Source: Eriocheir sinensis
Taxonomy: Eukaryota; Arthropoda; Malacostraca; Decapoda; Varunidae
NCBI RefSeq assembly: GCF_024679095.1
Contig: NC_066512.1
Coordinates: forward strand, 17,299,473-17,363,472
Length of the DNA stretch: 64,000 bases
Direction: 5' to 3'
The notes beneath the pieces were generated by a model, which saw nothing but the letters and a program-made list of their open reading frames with translations, was not told the origin of the DNA and ran no database searches. The position numbers and the translations under genes were made by a program. Each line of letters opens with the position of its first letter. Positions within the stretch are counted from its first letter, which is position 1. Below, piece after piece: positions 34,046-45,751 of the stretch.

Positions 34046-34122
34046 TAATTACAACTATTAATGCATAAAATAAAGTTATTAATATCTGGTAAAAAAAGTC
34101 CAGAAAGACAAACCAAACCACA

Positions 34123-34142
34123 CCTAACCTATCCTAACCTAA
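34123..34142. repeat. Short telomere-like CCTAA tract
   Basis: Four consecutive units: CCTAA CCTAT CCTAA CCTAA. TTAGG/CCTAA is the arthropod telomere repeat. Four units could also arise by chance in this A/C-rich stretch. Confidence 0.4.
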
Positions 34143-34440
34143 AGTAGTAGTAGTAGTAGTAGTAGTAGTAGAAGCAAGAAGTAGAAGGTAATAGTACCAT
34201 GCGAAGTAGTATCAGTAGTAGTGCCACTGGTAAGATTGGACAGCCTGCATAGGTGGCGGTGTCAGGGGGCGGCACCGGGGAGCAGAGGGGGTGAGGGAGG
34301 GCATGGCTACGGCACACTGGCGGCGGAGGGAACACCAACAAAGCGTGCCGACCGAGCAATCTCTCTTCCTTCACCTTAATTGTATACGCCAGGTGACCAA
34401 TTAGCAACCATCCCCTCCTTAACTCCCTTTCTTCTTCCTG

Positions 34441-34442
<2 letters not shown>

Positions 34443-34484
<42 letters not shown>

Positions 34485-34492
34485 TCTCTTCT

Positions 34493-34572
<80 letters not shown>
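34443..34572. repeat. (AC)n then (CT)n
   Basis: (AC)20 at 34443-34482 and (CT)n at about 34494-34572. The CT array ends exactly where the LINE begins. Confidence 0.95.
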
Positions 34573-34575
<3 letters not shown>

Positions 34576-35596
34576 GGCGCCGGTCACTAGTGGCGTCCCT
34601 CAGGGCTCGGTTCTTGGCCCAGTGCTCTTCATTATTTACATCAACGATGTGGATGTTGGACTCAATAATCGCATTAGTAAATTTGCAGACGACACAAAGA
34701 TTGGTAACTCGGTTCTCACTGACGAAGACAGGCAAAGCCTCCAAGAGGATTTGCACAAAATTTCAGCTTGGTCGGATAAATGGGAGATGCCCTTTAACGT
34801 AGACAAGTGCCAGGTCCTTCAAGTTGGAACAAAAAATAAGAAGTTTGATTACGAAATGCGCGGCGTTAAACTCACAAGCGTTCAATGCGTTAAGGACCTG
34901 GGGGTCAAAATCGCGTCAAACCTCAAATTCTCACATCAATGCATCGATGCAGCAAATAAAGCGAACAGAATGTTGGGCTTCATTAAAAAAAAACTTTTTA
35001 TTCAAGAATAAAGATGTAATACTTCCGCTCTACAATAGTTTAGTCAGACCCCACTTGGAATATGCGGTACAGTTTTGGTCTCCCCACCATGCAAAGGACA
35101 TTGCTAAACTAGAAGGTGTTCAGCGTCGAGCAACAAAAATTATCCCTTCCTACGAAGAAAGGCTTTCCACCCTTAACATGTTCTCTCTTGAGAAACGTCG
35201 CCTCCGAGGAAAACTGATCGAATGTTTTAAAATACTTAATGGTTTCACGAATGTAGACAGAACAAAATTGTTTATGATCGATGACACTTTGCGAACGAGG
35301 AACAATGGCATAAAACTCAAATGTAGACAAGTAAATTCAGACTGCACCAAATTTTTCTTCACCAACGTTGTAGTGCGAGAATGGAATAAGCTCCCACTAT
35401 CAGTGGTCCAGTGTAACACGATTGACTCCTTTAAAAACAAGCTCGACCGTCACTTCCTTGAACTTAATATTAACAAGAGTAGAAAAGCAACGTTTTGGAG
35501 CCATCTGATCAATGTAAAATCACTTGGGTTTAAGGACAGACCACCTAGTCTGGACCATGGGGTCTCTGTGGTTAGATTTTCTATGTAATTCTATGT

Positions 35597-35600
<4 letters not shown>
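34573..35600 (+). mobile_element. 5'-truncated CR1/L2-like LINE carrying the RT catalytic core
   Basis: Reads SGVPQGSVLGPVLFIIYIND, then FADDTK (catalytic aspartates), DKWEMPFNVDKC, VKDLGVKI, LVRPHLEYAVQFWSPHH, VQRRATKII and VVREWNKLPLSVV. A stop follows near 35586 and two TCTATGTAAT units form the 3' end. One frameshift in an A run near 34985-34995 splits the ORF; otherwise it is intact to the tail. Both ends abut (CT)n, so the element lies inside a microsatellite. Confidence 0.92.

Positions 35601-35655
<55 letters not shown>
35601..35655. repeat. (CT)n on the 3' side of the LINE
   Basis: About 27 units continuing the motif found on the 5' side. It ends in CAG. Confidence 0.95.
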
Positions 35656-35658
<3 letters not shown>

Positions 35659-35674
35659 CCAGGGTATCCGTTAA

Positions 35675-35770
35675 CAGGCTCGCCATGAAGCCATCACGCA
35701 CCGCAGACGCATCCGGGAGGTGCCGGGCGTCTTGAAGGCGGCCGAGAGTTTACTGCCCAGCGCTGACTGA
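35675..35770 (+). CDS. Candidate terminal exon after (CT)n, unidentified
   Basis: 31 open codons with mostly G/C endings read RHEAITHRRRIREVPGVLKA then AESLLPSAD and TGA. The (CT)n directly upstream could act as the polypyrimidine tract, with CAG at 35656-35658 or 35675-35677. A second frame (PRVSVNRLAMKPSRTADASG) is also open from the first site. Confidence 0.28.
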   Translation, partial: QARHEAITHRRRIREVPGVLKAAESLLPSAD

Positions 35771-36186
35771 CACTAAACACCTAAACACTCGTAAAAGAGT
35801 TACGACTTTCAGTGCCGCTTCCACGGCTATTAACGACACTGGTAGCTCTTCAAGCTTTCTCTCAAAATTGAATCTGGTGAGTTTTCACACAGTTGTTATT
35901 GCAAGAGGCGTTAAAGTGTGTCCTGTCAGATTGGAGAGTCACCATTCACCATGCAGGGTCCTGAGGCATATGTCACACTCCTCTGTTGTAAGGTGAGGCG
36001 ATGGTAGCGCCGGTGTCACGTCCAGGTGCAGGCAAGCAGCAGGTGAGGCGCCGGAGCTGGGCACGACAAGGCGTTGCTTTTGATGACCCGAAGCAAAACA
36101 GCCCCGTGGCGTCATGGCGTGCGGCGTAGCAAGTCACTGGACTCTCTCACCGCCAGGAAGCACTCACAGCAAGGACAAGGAAAAAA

Positions 36187-36336
36187 ATGCCACGCGCATC
36201 CGCGATCCAAGGGAGTTACTTTCAAGGCGGTCGTTGCATTGCCCTGGACGCAGTGGTGGCCCCCGATGGCCCGGGCACAGTGTCTCCATACATCAAAGAC
36301 ACGGTCGTATTTCATGCTAAAGGCCAGTTATCTTAG
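36187..36336 (+). CDS. Short open frame, strand ambiguous, unidentified
   Basis: ATG-initiated frame of 49 codons: MPRASAIQGSYFQGGRCIAL then DAVVAPDGPGTVSPYIKDTV. The antisense register reads MKYDRVFDVWRHCARAIGGH from a good acceptor (ACTGGCCTTTAG) to a fair donor (AAA|GTAACT). Both have similar codon bias. One may be a real exon, but I cannot say which. Confidence 0.28.
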   Translation: MPRASAIQGSYFQGGRCIALDAVVAPDGPGTVSPYIKDTVVFHAKGQLS

Positions 36337-36746
36337 TCAGGACCACTCCCGGCAACCAATTAAGCCTTGCCAATTTGTTCGTCTAACACCACAACACGAT
36401 CCAGCACACCCTCCCTTCCCTGCCCCTTCCTTCCATTCCCCACTCCTCTCCCTGCTCGTTCAAAGCACAATACACGTTCCCTCGGGCACCGCGGCGGTCA
36501 GTACTGCCTCGACACAGGAGGGCAACACAATGATCAGGAGATAAAAGCAGTATGAATGAAGTCTTTATGGCGCGGTGGCCCGCGGTAGCAAGGCAGGAAG
36601 GTTGCAATTAGAGGTCTTCTGGACCCGAGCTTAATCCCTGCTAAAGGAACCATTTTTTTCGCGCCTCACCAAGCGACTTAAAACACCGCGCTTCTCAGCG
36701 GTGGTAGCAGTGACTGCGCGGCCGTCAGGAGAGTGCAGCGAGTACC

Positions 36747-36760
36747 ATGAGTCTGAGGAG
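36747..36760 (+). CDS. Candidate first coding exon with promoter-like context
   Basis: ACCATGAGT (good Kozak context) gives M-S-L-R and then the ideal donor GAG|GTGAGT. About 30 bases separate a TTAAAA box (36679) from an initiator-like GCAGTG (36706), with a GC-rich leader between it and the ATG. No downstream exon with the required phase was found. Confidence 0.3.
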
Positions 36761-36902
36761 GTGAGTACACAGACAATTGTCAACACAGCTTTTTAGCGCC
36801 GATATAAAAACTATACACTAATCATGCATACGTGACGTAGTCGATCTTAGAGAATTTATACACAAACATGATGACGAATGATGCATGATGCTGCCCTGCT
36901 GA

Positions 36903-37118
36903 ATGGCAAATACTTGTATGCGAGGAGTGCAAGAAATATTGTCACGTAAGAGGAGAACAAGACACGGAGGTACAAATATGAACCTGGAAATGAATGGGTG
37001 TGGCCGACAGTGTGCCAGGCTGGCTCGGGTGTGCCTTCCTCTCACGTTACCACCACCACACCACGGCACTAGAGCCACCGTACTGTTGATAGGGGACGCA
37101 AGGTCTAGGCCGTTCTAA
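36903..37118 (+). CDS. Open frame, unidentified (71 codons)
   Basis: ATG frame: MANTCMRGVQEILSRKRRTR, GGTNMNLEMNGCGRQCARLA, then a proline/histidine stretch. No splice evidence or family. Length alone is near chance level. Confidence 0.2.
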   Translation: MANTCMRGVQEILSRKRRTRHGGTNMNLEMNGCGRQCARLARVCLPLTLPPPHHGTRATVLLIGDARSRPF

Positions 37119-37808
37119 GCCGAGAGCTAAATGAAAAGTCGGTTTGCTTGGCAAAACGTTCTCCTCTTGCAGCGGTGGGTTATGAGGAATGCACACGGTA
37201 GGTGCATCAGAAGCAGCGCCTCGACCAGCCTGAGTCGCAGCGTCGCCCGCATCCGCAGATGCTGTCGAGTCACATCAGATAAGAGAGGAACAAGAGGAAG
37301 CCCGCGCCGCCATCCTTCACCGCCACCCGGAGGGGAAGGGGAGGGCAAGGTTGTGTCGCTGCAGGGCGGGGGACCATTGCCCTCTGCGCCGCGGCCAAGA
37401 GTCCCTCATTAGCTCAAGATAATCTCACTCTATCCACTGATTAATAGCACGCCACGCCGGGGAAATGGATGCCCCACTACGTGCTGAGCGAGCGACGCAA
37501 CGCGATGCCAACACAAGTGCTGAAGACTTGCTGCTCCCGCGAGTGTGTGACGGCGGGTAAAGGACGAGGGAAAAAACAGGCTGGCGAGGGAAACAATACT
37601 AAGGAGGGAGGAAGGGAATGAGATAGCAAGAAAGTAAGAGTGCGAGAGAGGAGGAAGAGGAGGAAGAGGAAGGATTTCAGGGTTCGTTTGTTTTCGTCTC
37701 TGCAGTCACCAGAAGTTTTGGATCCTGTGCAGAATATTTCAAGTTTTTCTCTGATTTTCACATGACTAGAGGAATGAGATCACTTACTTTGCTTCCGTCT
37801 ATGCCTAA
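37119..37808. other. GC-rich unique sequence, exon status undecided
   Basis: 37170-37195 lies between a superb acceptor (GTTCTCCTCTTGCAG) and donor CACG|GTAGGT, and the GC-rich 37190-37330 is open on both strands. No phase-consistent model could be built. Confidence 0.3.
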
Positions 37809-38015
37809 GGCCCCGTTCACACAGTACCGACTCTGGGCCATGACAACCCAGCGACTCAGGCTACACGCGGTCTTGGGTGTGAAATTTTAATGTTCAGGGG
37901 TCGCATATGATCGGGAAGAGGTCGGATACTCGGATACTGAGTCGCCACAATGTGAAAGGAGCATAAAAGTCGCTGGGTTGTCGTGGCCCAGAGTCGGCAC
38001 AGTGAGAACGGGGCC
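37809..38015. mobile_element. Non-autonomous inverted-repeat DNA element (MITE), 207 bp
   Basis: Terminal inverted repeats of about 48 bp start GGCCCCGTTCACACAGTACC. Their right-hand partner is GGCCCCGTTCTCACTGTGCC when reverse-complemented, with about four mismatches overall. A second inner inverted repeat (GCGACTCA) is present. Flanks are TAA on the left and AAA on the right. A 3-bp TAA/TWA target and GGCC termini suggest PIF/Harbinger, but the duplication is imperfect. No coding capacity. Confidence 0.82.
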
Positions 38016-38406
38016 AAAGAAAGTTGAAGACCATTATTATCTATCCTTTACTTTCCTCCTTTCCTCTCAAGTACTTCCCCCTCCAAGACCCTCCTTCCGC
38101 TGCGCTTCCCTTCCCGAGCGACACAACAGCCACCAAGTAACGCTCAACACCGCCGTCCTGTCAGGTTGATTGGGCGGCTCTTTCCCTTTGGTTAACCCCC
38201 CGCCCCCCAACACACACACGCCCGACACTGGCGCTTCCTCCTCACCAACAGCAATACACTTGTCATTACCGATTGTCAACGAGGATGATGTACGTGATCC
38301 GCTCGCCTGCTTGGTCAGGTGAAGAGGAGGAGGAGGAAGGGGAAGAGAAGGAGAAGGAGGGGGCGGAGGATGTGGAGCTGGAAAAATAAAAGGATACAGA
38401 TGAGTA

Positions 38407-38437
38407 GGAGGAGGAGGAGGAGGAGGAGGAGGAGGAG
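38407..38437. repeat. (GGA)n microsatellite
   Basis: About ten units. Confidence 0.85.
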
Positions 38438-38508
38438 AAGCAAGAAAAGAAAACTAGAACGACGAAGAATGGAAGAAGGAAGAAAGTGGAGAAGGAAAAG
38501 AAAAAGGA

Positions 38509-39403
<895 letters not shown>

Positions 39404-39420
39404 TCCTCCTCCTGCTGCTG

Positions 39421-39486
<66 letters not shown>
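39404..39486. repeat. (CTG)n/(CTA)n trinucleotide array
   Basis: Mainly (CTA)n from 39421, preceded by CTC and CTG units. Confidence 0.93.
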
Positions 39487-39964
39487 TACGACTACTAATA
39501 CTGGAAAGGAAACAAAATCCAAGTAGCAACAATAATACCTGCCACCCTCCTCATGAATTCATCACCTGCCCCCTCACCGGACCGGTCCCCTTCACCCTCC
39601 ACACCTTGACCAGCCTATCTGCTGCCTGCTAACTGAAGGTGCAGCGTTGACGCCTGCCTAATGTTTTTTTTTATATTACCTGCAGGTCACCTTGATGACA
39701 CCTTATTATTTCCAGCGTCACCATCAGCGACACTTAAGTCGCCACGTAGCACTTACTTCTGTCACCATCAGCGTCACTATCGCCACCATCGCTGCCAATC
39801 CCCTCGTCACCCCCCACCATCATCGTCGCTATCACCACCATCACCGCCGTGAACACCATCATCATCATCACCTGCACCACCACCTTCACTGCTACTATCG
39901 CCTATCAGCATCATAATGAGTATGTGCCTTCGAGAGTAATGTATAGTTAACATACGCAGGCTTG

Positions 39965-39966
<2 letters not shown>

Positions 39967-40009
<43 letters not shown>
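39967..40009. repeat. (CA)n microsatellite
   Basis: About 21 units. Confidence 0.95.
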
Positions 40010-40011
<2 letters not shown>

Positions 40012-40250
40012 TGTTTTACAGTTAGCTGCAATAAAATAAATATTTCATCTCGGTAATCTAATGAAATTACGTTTATGAAAAGAATAGCTTCTTGTTACGA
40101 GGGACGGAGGGGGGGAGGGGGGGGAGGATACCAAAGGAAATGAGTGGTGGAGAGGAAAGGGGAACAAAAAGTCAAAGGATATTTACAGTCCTCCTCCTCT
40201 TTACCAAAAATTTTCAACGAGAATCACCTTTCTTTAAGTTGAGCATGTTA

Positions 40251-40251
<1 letters not shown>

Positions 40252-40298
<47 letters not shown>

Positions 40299-40299
40299 G
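40252..40299. repeat. (GAAA)n microsatellite
   Basis: About 12 tetranucleotide units. Confidence 0.93.
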
Positions 40300-40933
40300 A
40301 AAAAAGACAACCCAAAGACAACAAAAACATGTGTTCAGGTCCACGTTGGTATCTTATCAGCAATATTTCTGGGCCTCAACACCTCCGCTTCAAGACAACA
40401 GCATTTTTTCAGCCCAGTTTCGGCGTCTCTTTGGCTCTGCACCGTGCTTGTGAACCGACACGAGCAACAACAACAACAACACGCAAAAAAGCCGCCCCGA
40501 CAAACACTGCGATGGACGGGCAAGACTGCGGAGGCGGCGAAGAATGAGGCGGCCTGTCAAAGATAACAAATTTTTCTGCACCACCACCACCACCATCACC
40601 ACCACCATCATCATCACCAGCCTCCAGACGTTGCTACTTTTACCTGCAGCCCTATCTTCCTTCAATACACGGCTTCTTCTCCATCATTTCTACCTCCCCT
40701 TCCTCCTCCTCTTCCTCTCTCCTCTCTCTACTCCTGCGGTCTATCTCTTCCTCTCCCCCCCTCACCCTCTCTCCCTCTCTTTTCCTCCCTCCCTTCCCCT
40801 GCCACTTCTTGCACAATTTCGTTCCGCTCGGTGCTTTCATCATTATTTTTCACACGTCCTATTAACACGATATCACCAGAGACCGAGGCCGAGGAATTTC
40901 CTGGATGCACAGCGCTGGAAGTGAGGCGAGCCG
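40300..40933. other. Unique sequence with a weak exon-like stretch
   Basis: After CAG near 40339, two overlapping plus frames are open (one reads STLVSYQQYFWASTPPLQDN). (CAC)n at 40577-40615 and C/T-rich 40670-40810 follow. No decision on coding is possible. Confidence 0.3.
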
Positions 40934-41400
40934 AAATGGGAAGTGGGGAAGGGAATTGGGAGGGGAAGTGACGTGACGGGGAAGGGAAGCGTGACGTGTA
41001 CGGAGGGGTTGCGAAGTGTGGCGAAGCGAGATGGGAAGTATTGTTATGCCATGGGGAAGGGAAGGGGAAATGACATGATGGGAGCGGAGGTGTCGGGTTG
41101 TGATGTTAGGAAGATTGGGGGAAGTGTTATGTGAAGGGGAAGGGAAGTGTGGGGTATTGTGAAGTGAGTGGAAGGGTTGTGTAATGTGGAAAAGACTGGC
41201 AGAAGCAGAGTGGCGGGAAATAATGGACTGTGTGACGAGGTGGTGGGATGATTAGCGTGACGTGAGGGGGAATGGAAATGACGTGAAATGCGGGGTGTGT
41301 GTGAGGAGGGGGTGTAGGGGCAAGGCGCGTGGCAGGGCATGAAACGTGGCGTGTGGCGTGGTTAGGAGGAAGCGTGTAGGTTGTCAAGGAGGAGGTGGGA
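40934..41400. repeat. Purine-rich degenerate minisatellite
   Basis: Recurring words GGGAAGTG, GTGACGTGA and GGGGAAGGGAA at irregular spacing over about 450 bases. No sharp period was found. Confidence 0.55.
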
Positions 41401-41437
41401 AGGAATAGTGAGGAAAGGGACCGCACATACGCACACG

Positions 41438-41617
41438 CACACGTACCCACCCACCCACACCCACACCCATACCAACAAACAAACAAACAAACGAACAGGA
41501 CTTCGTTAAACCGCTTCCTGCCTCACGCACGCTATTTCCGTGAGTCGCCCACAAGCTGACCTTGACGCTGTAATCCCGAGGTGAGATGAAGTCTGTACTA
41601 CGTGCGCAGCGGTGCAA
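41438..41617 (-). CDS. Candidate open frame, unidentified
   Basis: The minus-strand frame reads MHRCARSTDFISPRDYSVKV and SLWATHGNSVREAGSGLTKS, then runs into CAAA and CCCA repeats. A possible donor (AAG|GTCAGC) lies inside. No family. Confidence 0.22.
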
Positions 41618-41966
41618 AAAGAATCATCATTGACAATTATCGACACAAAGAGACAAAGATGAAGGATCGGAAGTTGCTATGCGGATGTTAATTAACTGTT
41701 GTAACTAATGCATCTGCTTCGCCCTTCCTCCTGGCACCGCCCGGGGACAAAAATCACCTCCACACAGTTTACCTGTGTCAGGGGAGCGCGGTGTTCCGAA
41801 AGGTGAGTCTCTCCTTACACACCTGAATGGTCGCCAGTTAAGGTGTCACACGCCAACCCAGTAGGCAGGAAGTATCATAATAAAGTTGCGGTCATGTGGT
41901 GCACATTATTAGAGACGGTGTATCGCAAATGCCATGAGTTAATGTACCTTAGACTCCCGAATACGT

Positions 41967-41991
41967 GTCCAGACGGCCGGGCCGTCTGGAC
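41967..41991. other. Perfect 11-bp inverted repeat
   Basis: GTCCAGACGGC and its exact complement are separated by CGG. It could be a hairpin or a binding site. No function is indicated. Confidence 0.5.
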
Positions 41992-42222
41992 AACAACAAC
42001 TTTTGCTTCAGGCTCTACACGACAAATGCTCAGCATCGGCCCGGCACCTCCACGGTGTCCCTGCAAGAAGACGCTGCCCCGGATGCATTATATTTTTTTC
42101 TTCTTTTTAATGAAGAACAAAGCTTCACATTCCCCTGATACGATTCATTCTAATCTATAAATAATAATAACAGGTTTGAGATCGACCCAGAAGCCCCAAG
42201 GTCTCACATCCCGCCCCCCTCT

Positions 42223-42272
42223 TTAATCCACATTTCCTGGAGGGAACGAGTGGTGTGGCTGCCTCGACGCGC

Positions 42273-42305
<33 letters not shown>

Positions 42306-42654
42306 CCTGATCTGCAGAGGGCAAGTGGGGAGTCTGTCTCAGGTTCAAGGTTGCGTCGAGCCATGAAGTATGACTACCGCCTACCACTCTATCTGCTGAC
42401 TCATCATCGACCTGCCCTCCTTCGTCTGTCAATTGCTCAGGTACCATATTTCTCCCCCAAGCCACTACCCACATGTCCCTCTGCCTCCGGGCCTCGCCAA
42501 CTCCACTTCTGATCACGTGTTCCATTTTTTTCCGCTTTTCTGATAAATTGTCGTGTCCCAGTTTGGCAAGGTCGAAGGTGCGCCGCCCCTCACGCCGGGA
42601 CCCACCTGTCACGGATCTCTCGTAAGTAGGTGAGCAGGTCACCTCAGCATCTCT
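42223..42654 (-). CDS. Candidate coding segment, unidentified (143 codons)
   Basis: A minus-strand frame is open for 143 codons plus stop. It reads DAEVTCSPTYERSVTGG, TFDLAKLGHDNLSEKRKKME, VIRSGVGEARRQRDMWVVAW, LTDEGGQVDDESADRVVGG and SHTSWLDATLNLRQTPHLP. The (GCC)n at 42274-42305 then gives about ten Arg, and it ends QPHHSFPPGNVD. The non-repeat part is well mixed and charged. The poly-Arg run suggests either a microsatellite inside an exon or that the true exon ends before it (a GATCAG stretch precedes the repeat). Confidence 0.4.
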
Positions 42655-42746
42655 TCACCGCGGGCTGACCCTCCATTTTCCAACACCCAGAATTAGCAAG
42701 GTGAAACGAGCCCTCCACATTTTTTAGCATCCGGCCACCCAAGTCT
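42644..42746 (-). CDS. Candidate terminal exon, unidentified
   Basis: On the minus strand an excellent acceptor (GATTTATTGCCTTTTCAG) is followed by 33 codons and TGA (DLGGRMLKNVEGSFHLANSG then CWKMEGQPAVKRC). It overlaps the start of the segment at 42223-42654 by a few bases in another frame, so the two are alternatives or parts of different transcripts. Confidence 0.35.
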
Positions 42747-42914
42747 CTGAAAAGGCAATAAATCATTCCACTGGCTTGCAAATTACGGTTCGTTTTGAAG
42801 AAGCAGCGGAGAAGATAAAAGAGAGATACTATGAGCCGAGAGACGAGGGCGCAGTGAGGATGGGCCTGGGTGCGGCTGGGTGGCGGGGAGGAGGGCATCA
42901 GTAAGCGGTGCCTC

Positions 42915-43179
42915 CTAATAGTGTTCCTGTGCTCCCCGGCGCGGGCCACTCAGGGATGAGGTAATAGCCCTGACTTCCTGGGCGGCACCTGCCACGCCCC
43001 GGGCAAACACGCTTCCCTCCCCCGCCGCGCCCCGGGCCTGCCCTGCGGCGACCTGCGAACCCGGCACGAGGAGGGGCACAAGCGGCGCTGCCCTCCAGGA
43101 TGTATCCACTGACGGGGAAAAACAGATTGCTGCACCCAACTACCCTGCCCCGCCCTCCTGTGCTGTGCTATGGGCTCTG

Positions 43180-43229
<50 letters not shown>

Positions 43230-43390
43230 CATAGCAGCAGCATCCTCTCAAAATGTTACATAAAGGCAGTTAGACCCCAACAGTGTAAGTCCGCCACACC
43301 TGTCCGCGCCACACTGCACTCATGTCGCGGCGCACCAGGTAACCTTCCTCCCGAGTACCAGGTGTCACAGGGGCGGCGTCCCAGGTGTCT
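42915..43390 (-). CDS. Candidate two-exon segment, unidentified
   Basis: The internal exon 43390-43300 lies between GGCGTCCCGCAG and donor CAG|GTGTGG. It reads DTWDAAPVTPGTREEGYLVR then RDMSAVWRGQ with strong G/C-ending codons. The next exon starts at 43108 after GTTTTTCCCCGTCAG. In phase it would read WIHPGGQRRLCPSSCRVRR and stop near 42950. The other open frame (TSWRAAPLVPLLVPGSQVAA) has better codon bias but the wrong phase and runs to 42915. The intron holds the (CA)n at 43180-43227. No family recognised. Confidence 0.35.
43180..43227. repeat. (CA)n microsatellite
   Basis: About 24 units. Confidence 0.95.
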
Positions 43391-44102
43391 CTGCGGGACG
43401 CCACACACCGACGGCCACAACAGATAAACCGAAGGAAGGCAACACGAGGCGCGCATTTCCTGGCCAGGTGTAGCGACGACGGCACGAGGACGGGGCAGAG
43501 AGGGGCAGGTGAGCGAGGCAAACCTTTCTACTTCCCCGCGAGTTTACTTTAACCTCCTTCTGCCCTGTGCCTTTTGGGACCAATAAAAAGTTTCCTTTTC
43601 CAACTTCTGAATATTTCTTGCTCCTCCCAAACTGCTACATCAATACTTCACTTTCCTTCCTCCTCTTCCTGAGCTTCGTGTAACTACTAAAAGTTCTCCT
43701 TCTCAGCCTTTCCAACTATTGTTTATCATTTCCCATAATATCTACCAACAAAGTCTACTTCTGAAATTTTTCCTAATATTTTTCCATCTTGAAACTGACA
43801 GAACTTTCGTATTTCTCTATCTCAACACGTATCAGGTATATTATTCGCCCCAAATACCTTCCTAATTCCCTTGTTTTAGTTCACTAGTTCTTCAATCCCT
43901 TCTTCCACCCTTCTGCCATACTCAATCCTCCGTCCAATCCTCGCTGTCTCCCTCCCGCCTGACTACAACTCGCACGTCCTCAAAAACAATCTTTCACCCT
44001 CACACCCAATCATCTGGTCACTTCACGCCGTCCCCTACACAGGTAGACGCGCGCAGGTAGGGGGAGCTACGGTCATGCTGCGTACGTGCGAGGAAAATAA
44101 GA

Positions 44103-44104
<2 letters not shown>
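43391..44104. other. GC-rich then AT-rich unique sequence
   Basis: 43391-43520 is GC-rich and open in several frames. 43560-44000 is T-rich with no supported feature. Confidence 0.4.
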
Positions 44105-44165
<61 letters not shown>

Positions 44166-44207
44166 AGATAAATAGCTAGATAAAGAGAATAGCATATTTC
44201 ATCAGTG

Positions 44208-44238
<31 letters not shown>

Positions 44239-44242
44239 CACA
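44105..44242. repeat. (GT)n and (CA)n in inverted order
   Basis: (GT)29 at 44105-44162 and an interrupted (CA)n at 44208-44242, 45 bases apart. Together they could form a hairpin. TACC/TACA units follow to 44275. Confidence 0.92.
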
Positions 44243-44948
44243 ACCTATCTACCTACCTACATACATACATACATACTGCTCCTTGCTCCACAGACACATA
44301 GAGCAATTAGTATGAAATTATTACACCAATTAGCAATTAAAGCGACAAGCTATGAAGAATCAAGTGAATACAACACAATGGTTACTTCGGCAAGGGTGAG
44401 GCATGGGGTGACTTGCAAATTCCGACGCCCTGCATTACGCCGCGGACGCAACACAATGGCCACTATATTATTAGGACAAGCAATGTAGTGCTTCATTAGG
44501 GCCTCACCTGCGACGATGTAGAACTCCCGGGCAGGTAAGATAGGTAGGCGTATGGGGGGAGTGGAGGAGGAGTGGGGCAGGGGAGTAGGGAGGGCGGGCG
44601 AGCGTCTCACCTGTCCGCAACCACACACAGCTGCACGTACCTGTAATTAAAACCCAAGGCATCAGATAAGCCTCCAGGTAAGTCGCTCATACGAAGACAC
44701 CTGCTAATAACTTCAAAATAATAAGGGCCAGGGTAAGTGTGGCGCGTCGACTCTGATACACGCCGTAATTAAAACTGTAATCTTTAGTCAAATATATGAG
44801 GGAGCGAAGGAGGACGTTAACAAAGCAAAATTGCACAGGTACATTTATTATGACCACGGGGACCACACTCATGATATTAACGACACGCGGCATAGCTCCC
44901 AAGGATGATAAACAGTACGAGAGGTATATATAAAAGGCCGTAAGAGAC

Positions 44949-44950
<2 letters not shown>
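44243..44950. other. Unique sequence, no supported feature
   Basis: Moderate GC with short open stretches only. Confidence 0.4.

Positions 44951-45026
<76 letters not shown>
44951..45026. repeat. (GT)n microsatellite
   Basis: About 38 perfect units. Confidence 0.97.
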
Positions 45027-45027
<1 letters not shown>

Positions 45028-45690
45028 CTGGACGCCCCTGGGGGATGTTTAAGTGCTGCTAGGAGGAGTGTGAGGTTGGGCCGTGTCATAGGCAAACGAG
45101 AAAATGATCAAGGAAAGAGGAGTAACACAGTGGACGATAAAAGAATGCATGGGAATAGGTAGAGTAAGAAACATATGAGAATTAGGTAAAACACGGAACA
45201 AAGACGACAATAAGAAAGAGTTATGAAAATAATTATAAAAAAACAAGAGCGATAAGTGATACACAATGAGAAAACAATGTATTATAAAAGGTATTGAGAG
45301 AAACATGAGAATTAGGGAAAAAAAGGAGGGGGGGAGGGGGGGGGGCAACAAAGGAGACAATGAAGAAAGTGTTATGAAGAGGTAAGTGATACAAATAAAC
45401 AAGAGCAATAAATAGATACACAATAAAACAAAATAATGCATGAGAATAGGTATAGTGAGATACATCAGAGAATTAGGCAAAACACGTAACAAACAAGACA
45501 GAAAGAATGAGTTGTAAAAAGTTGAATGATAAAAATAAACGATAGATACAAAATAATAAACTAATGAAATGAATGAGGAGAACTAGTGACTAAATAAGGG
45601 TTAGGAGAGACACAATGGAGAACCAGGAAAAAGAAATAATAGAGACATGCAATAAGAAAAAACGTGATGAAAATTAAACTAAAACTAAAA

Positions 45691-45697
<7 letters not shown>
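45027..45697. repeat. A/G-rich diffuse repeat
   Basis: Loose repeats of GAGAATTAGG(T/C)AAAACA and GATACACAATGAGAAAACAA-like words at 45170-45560 suggest an old degenerate tandem repeat of about 110-130 bases. Confidence 0.45.

Positions 45698-45750
<53 letters not shown>
45698..45750. repeat. (GA)n microsatellite
   Basis: About 26 units. Confidence 0.95.
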
Positions 45751-45751
<1 letters not shown>

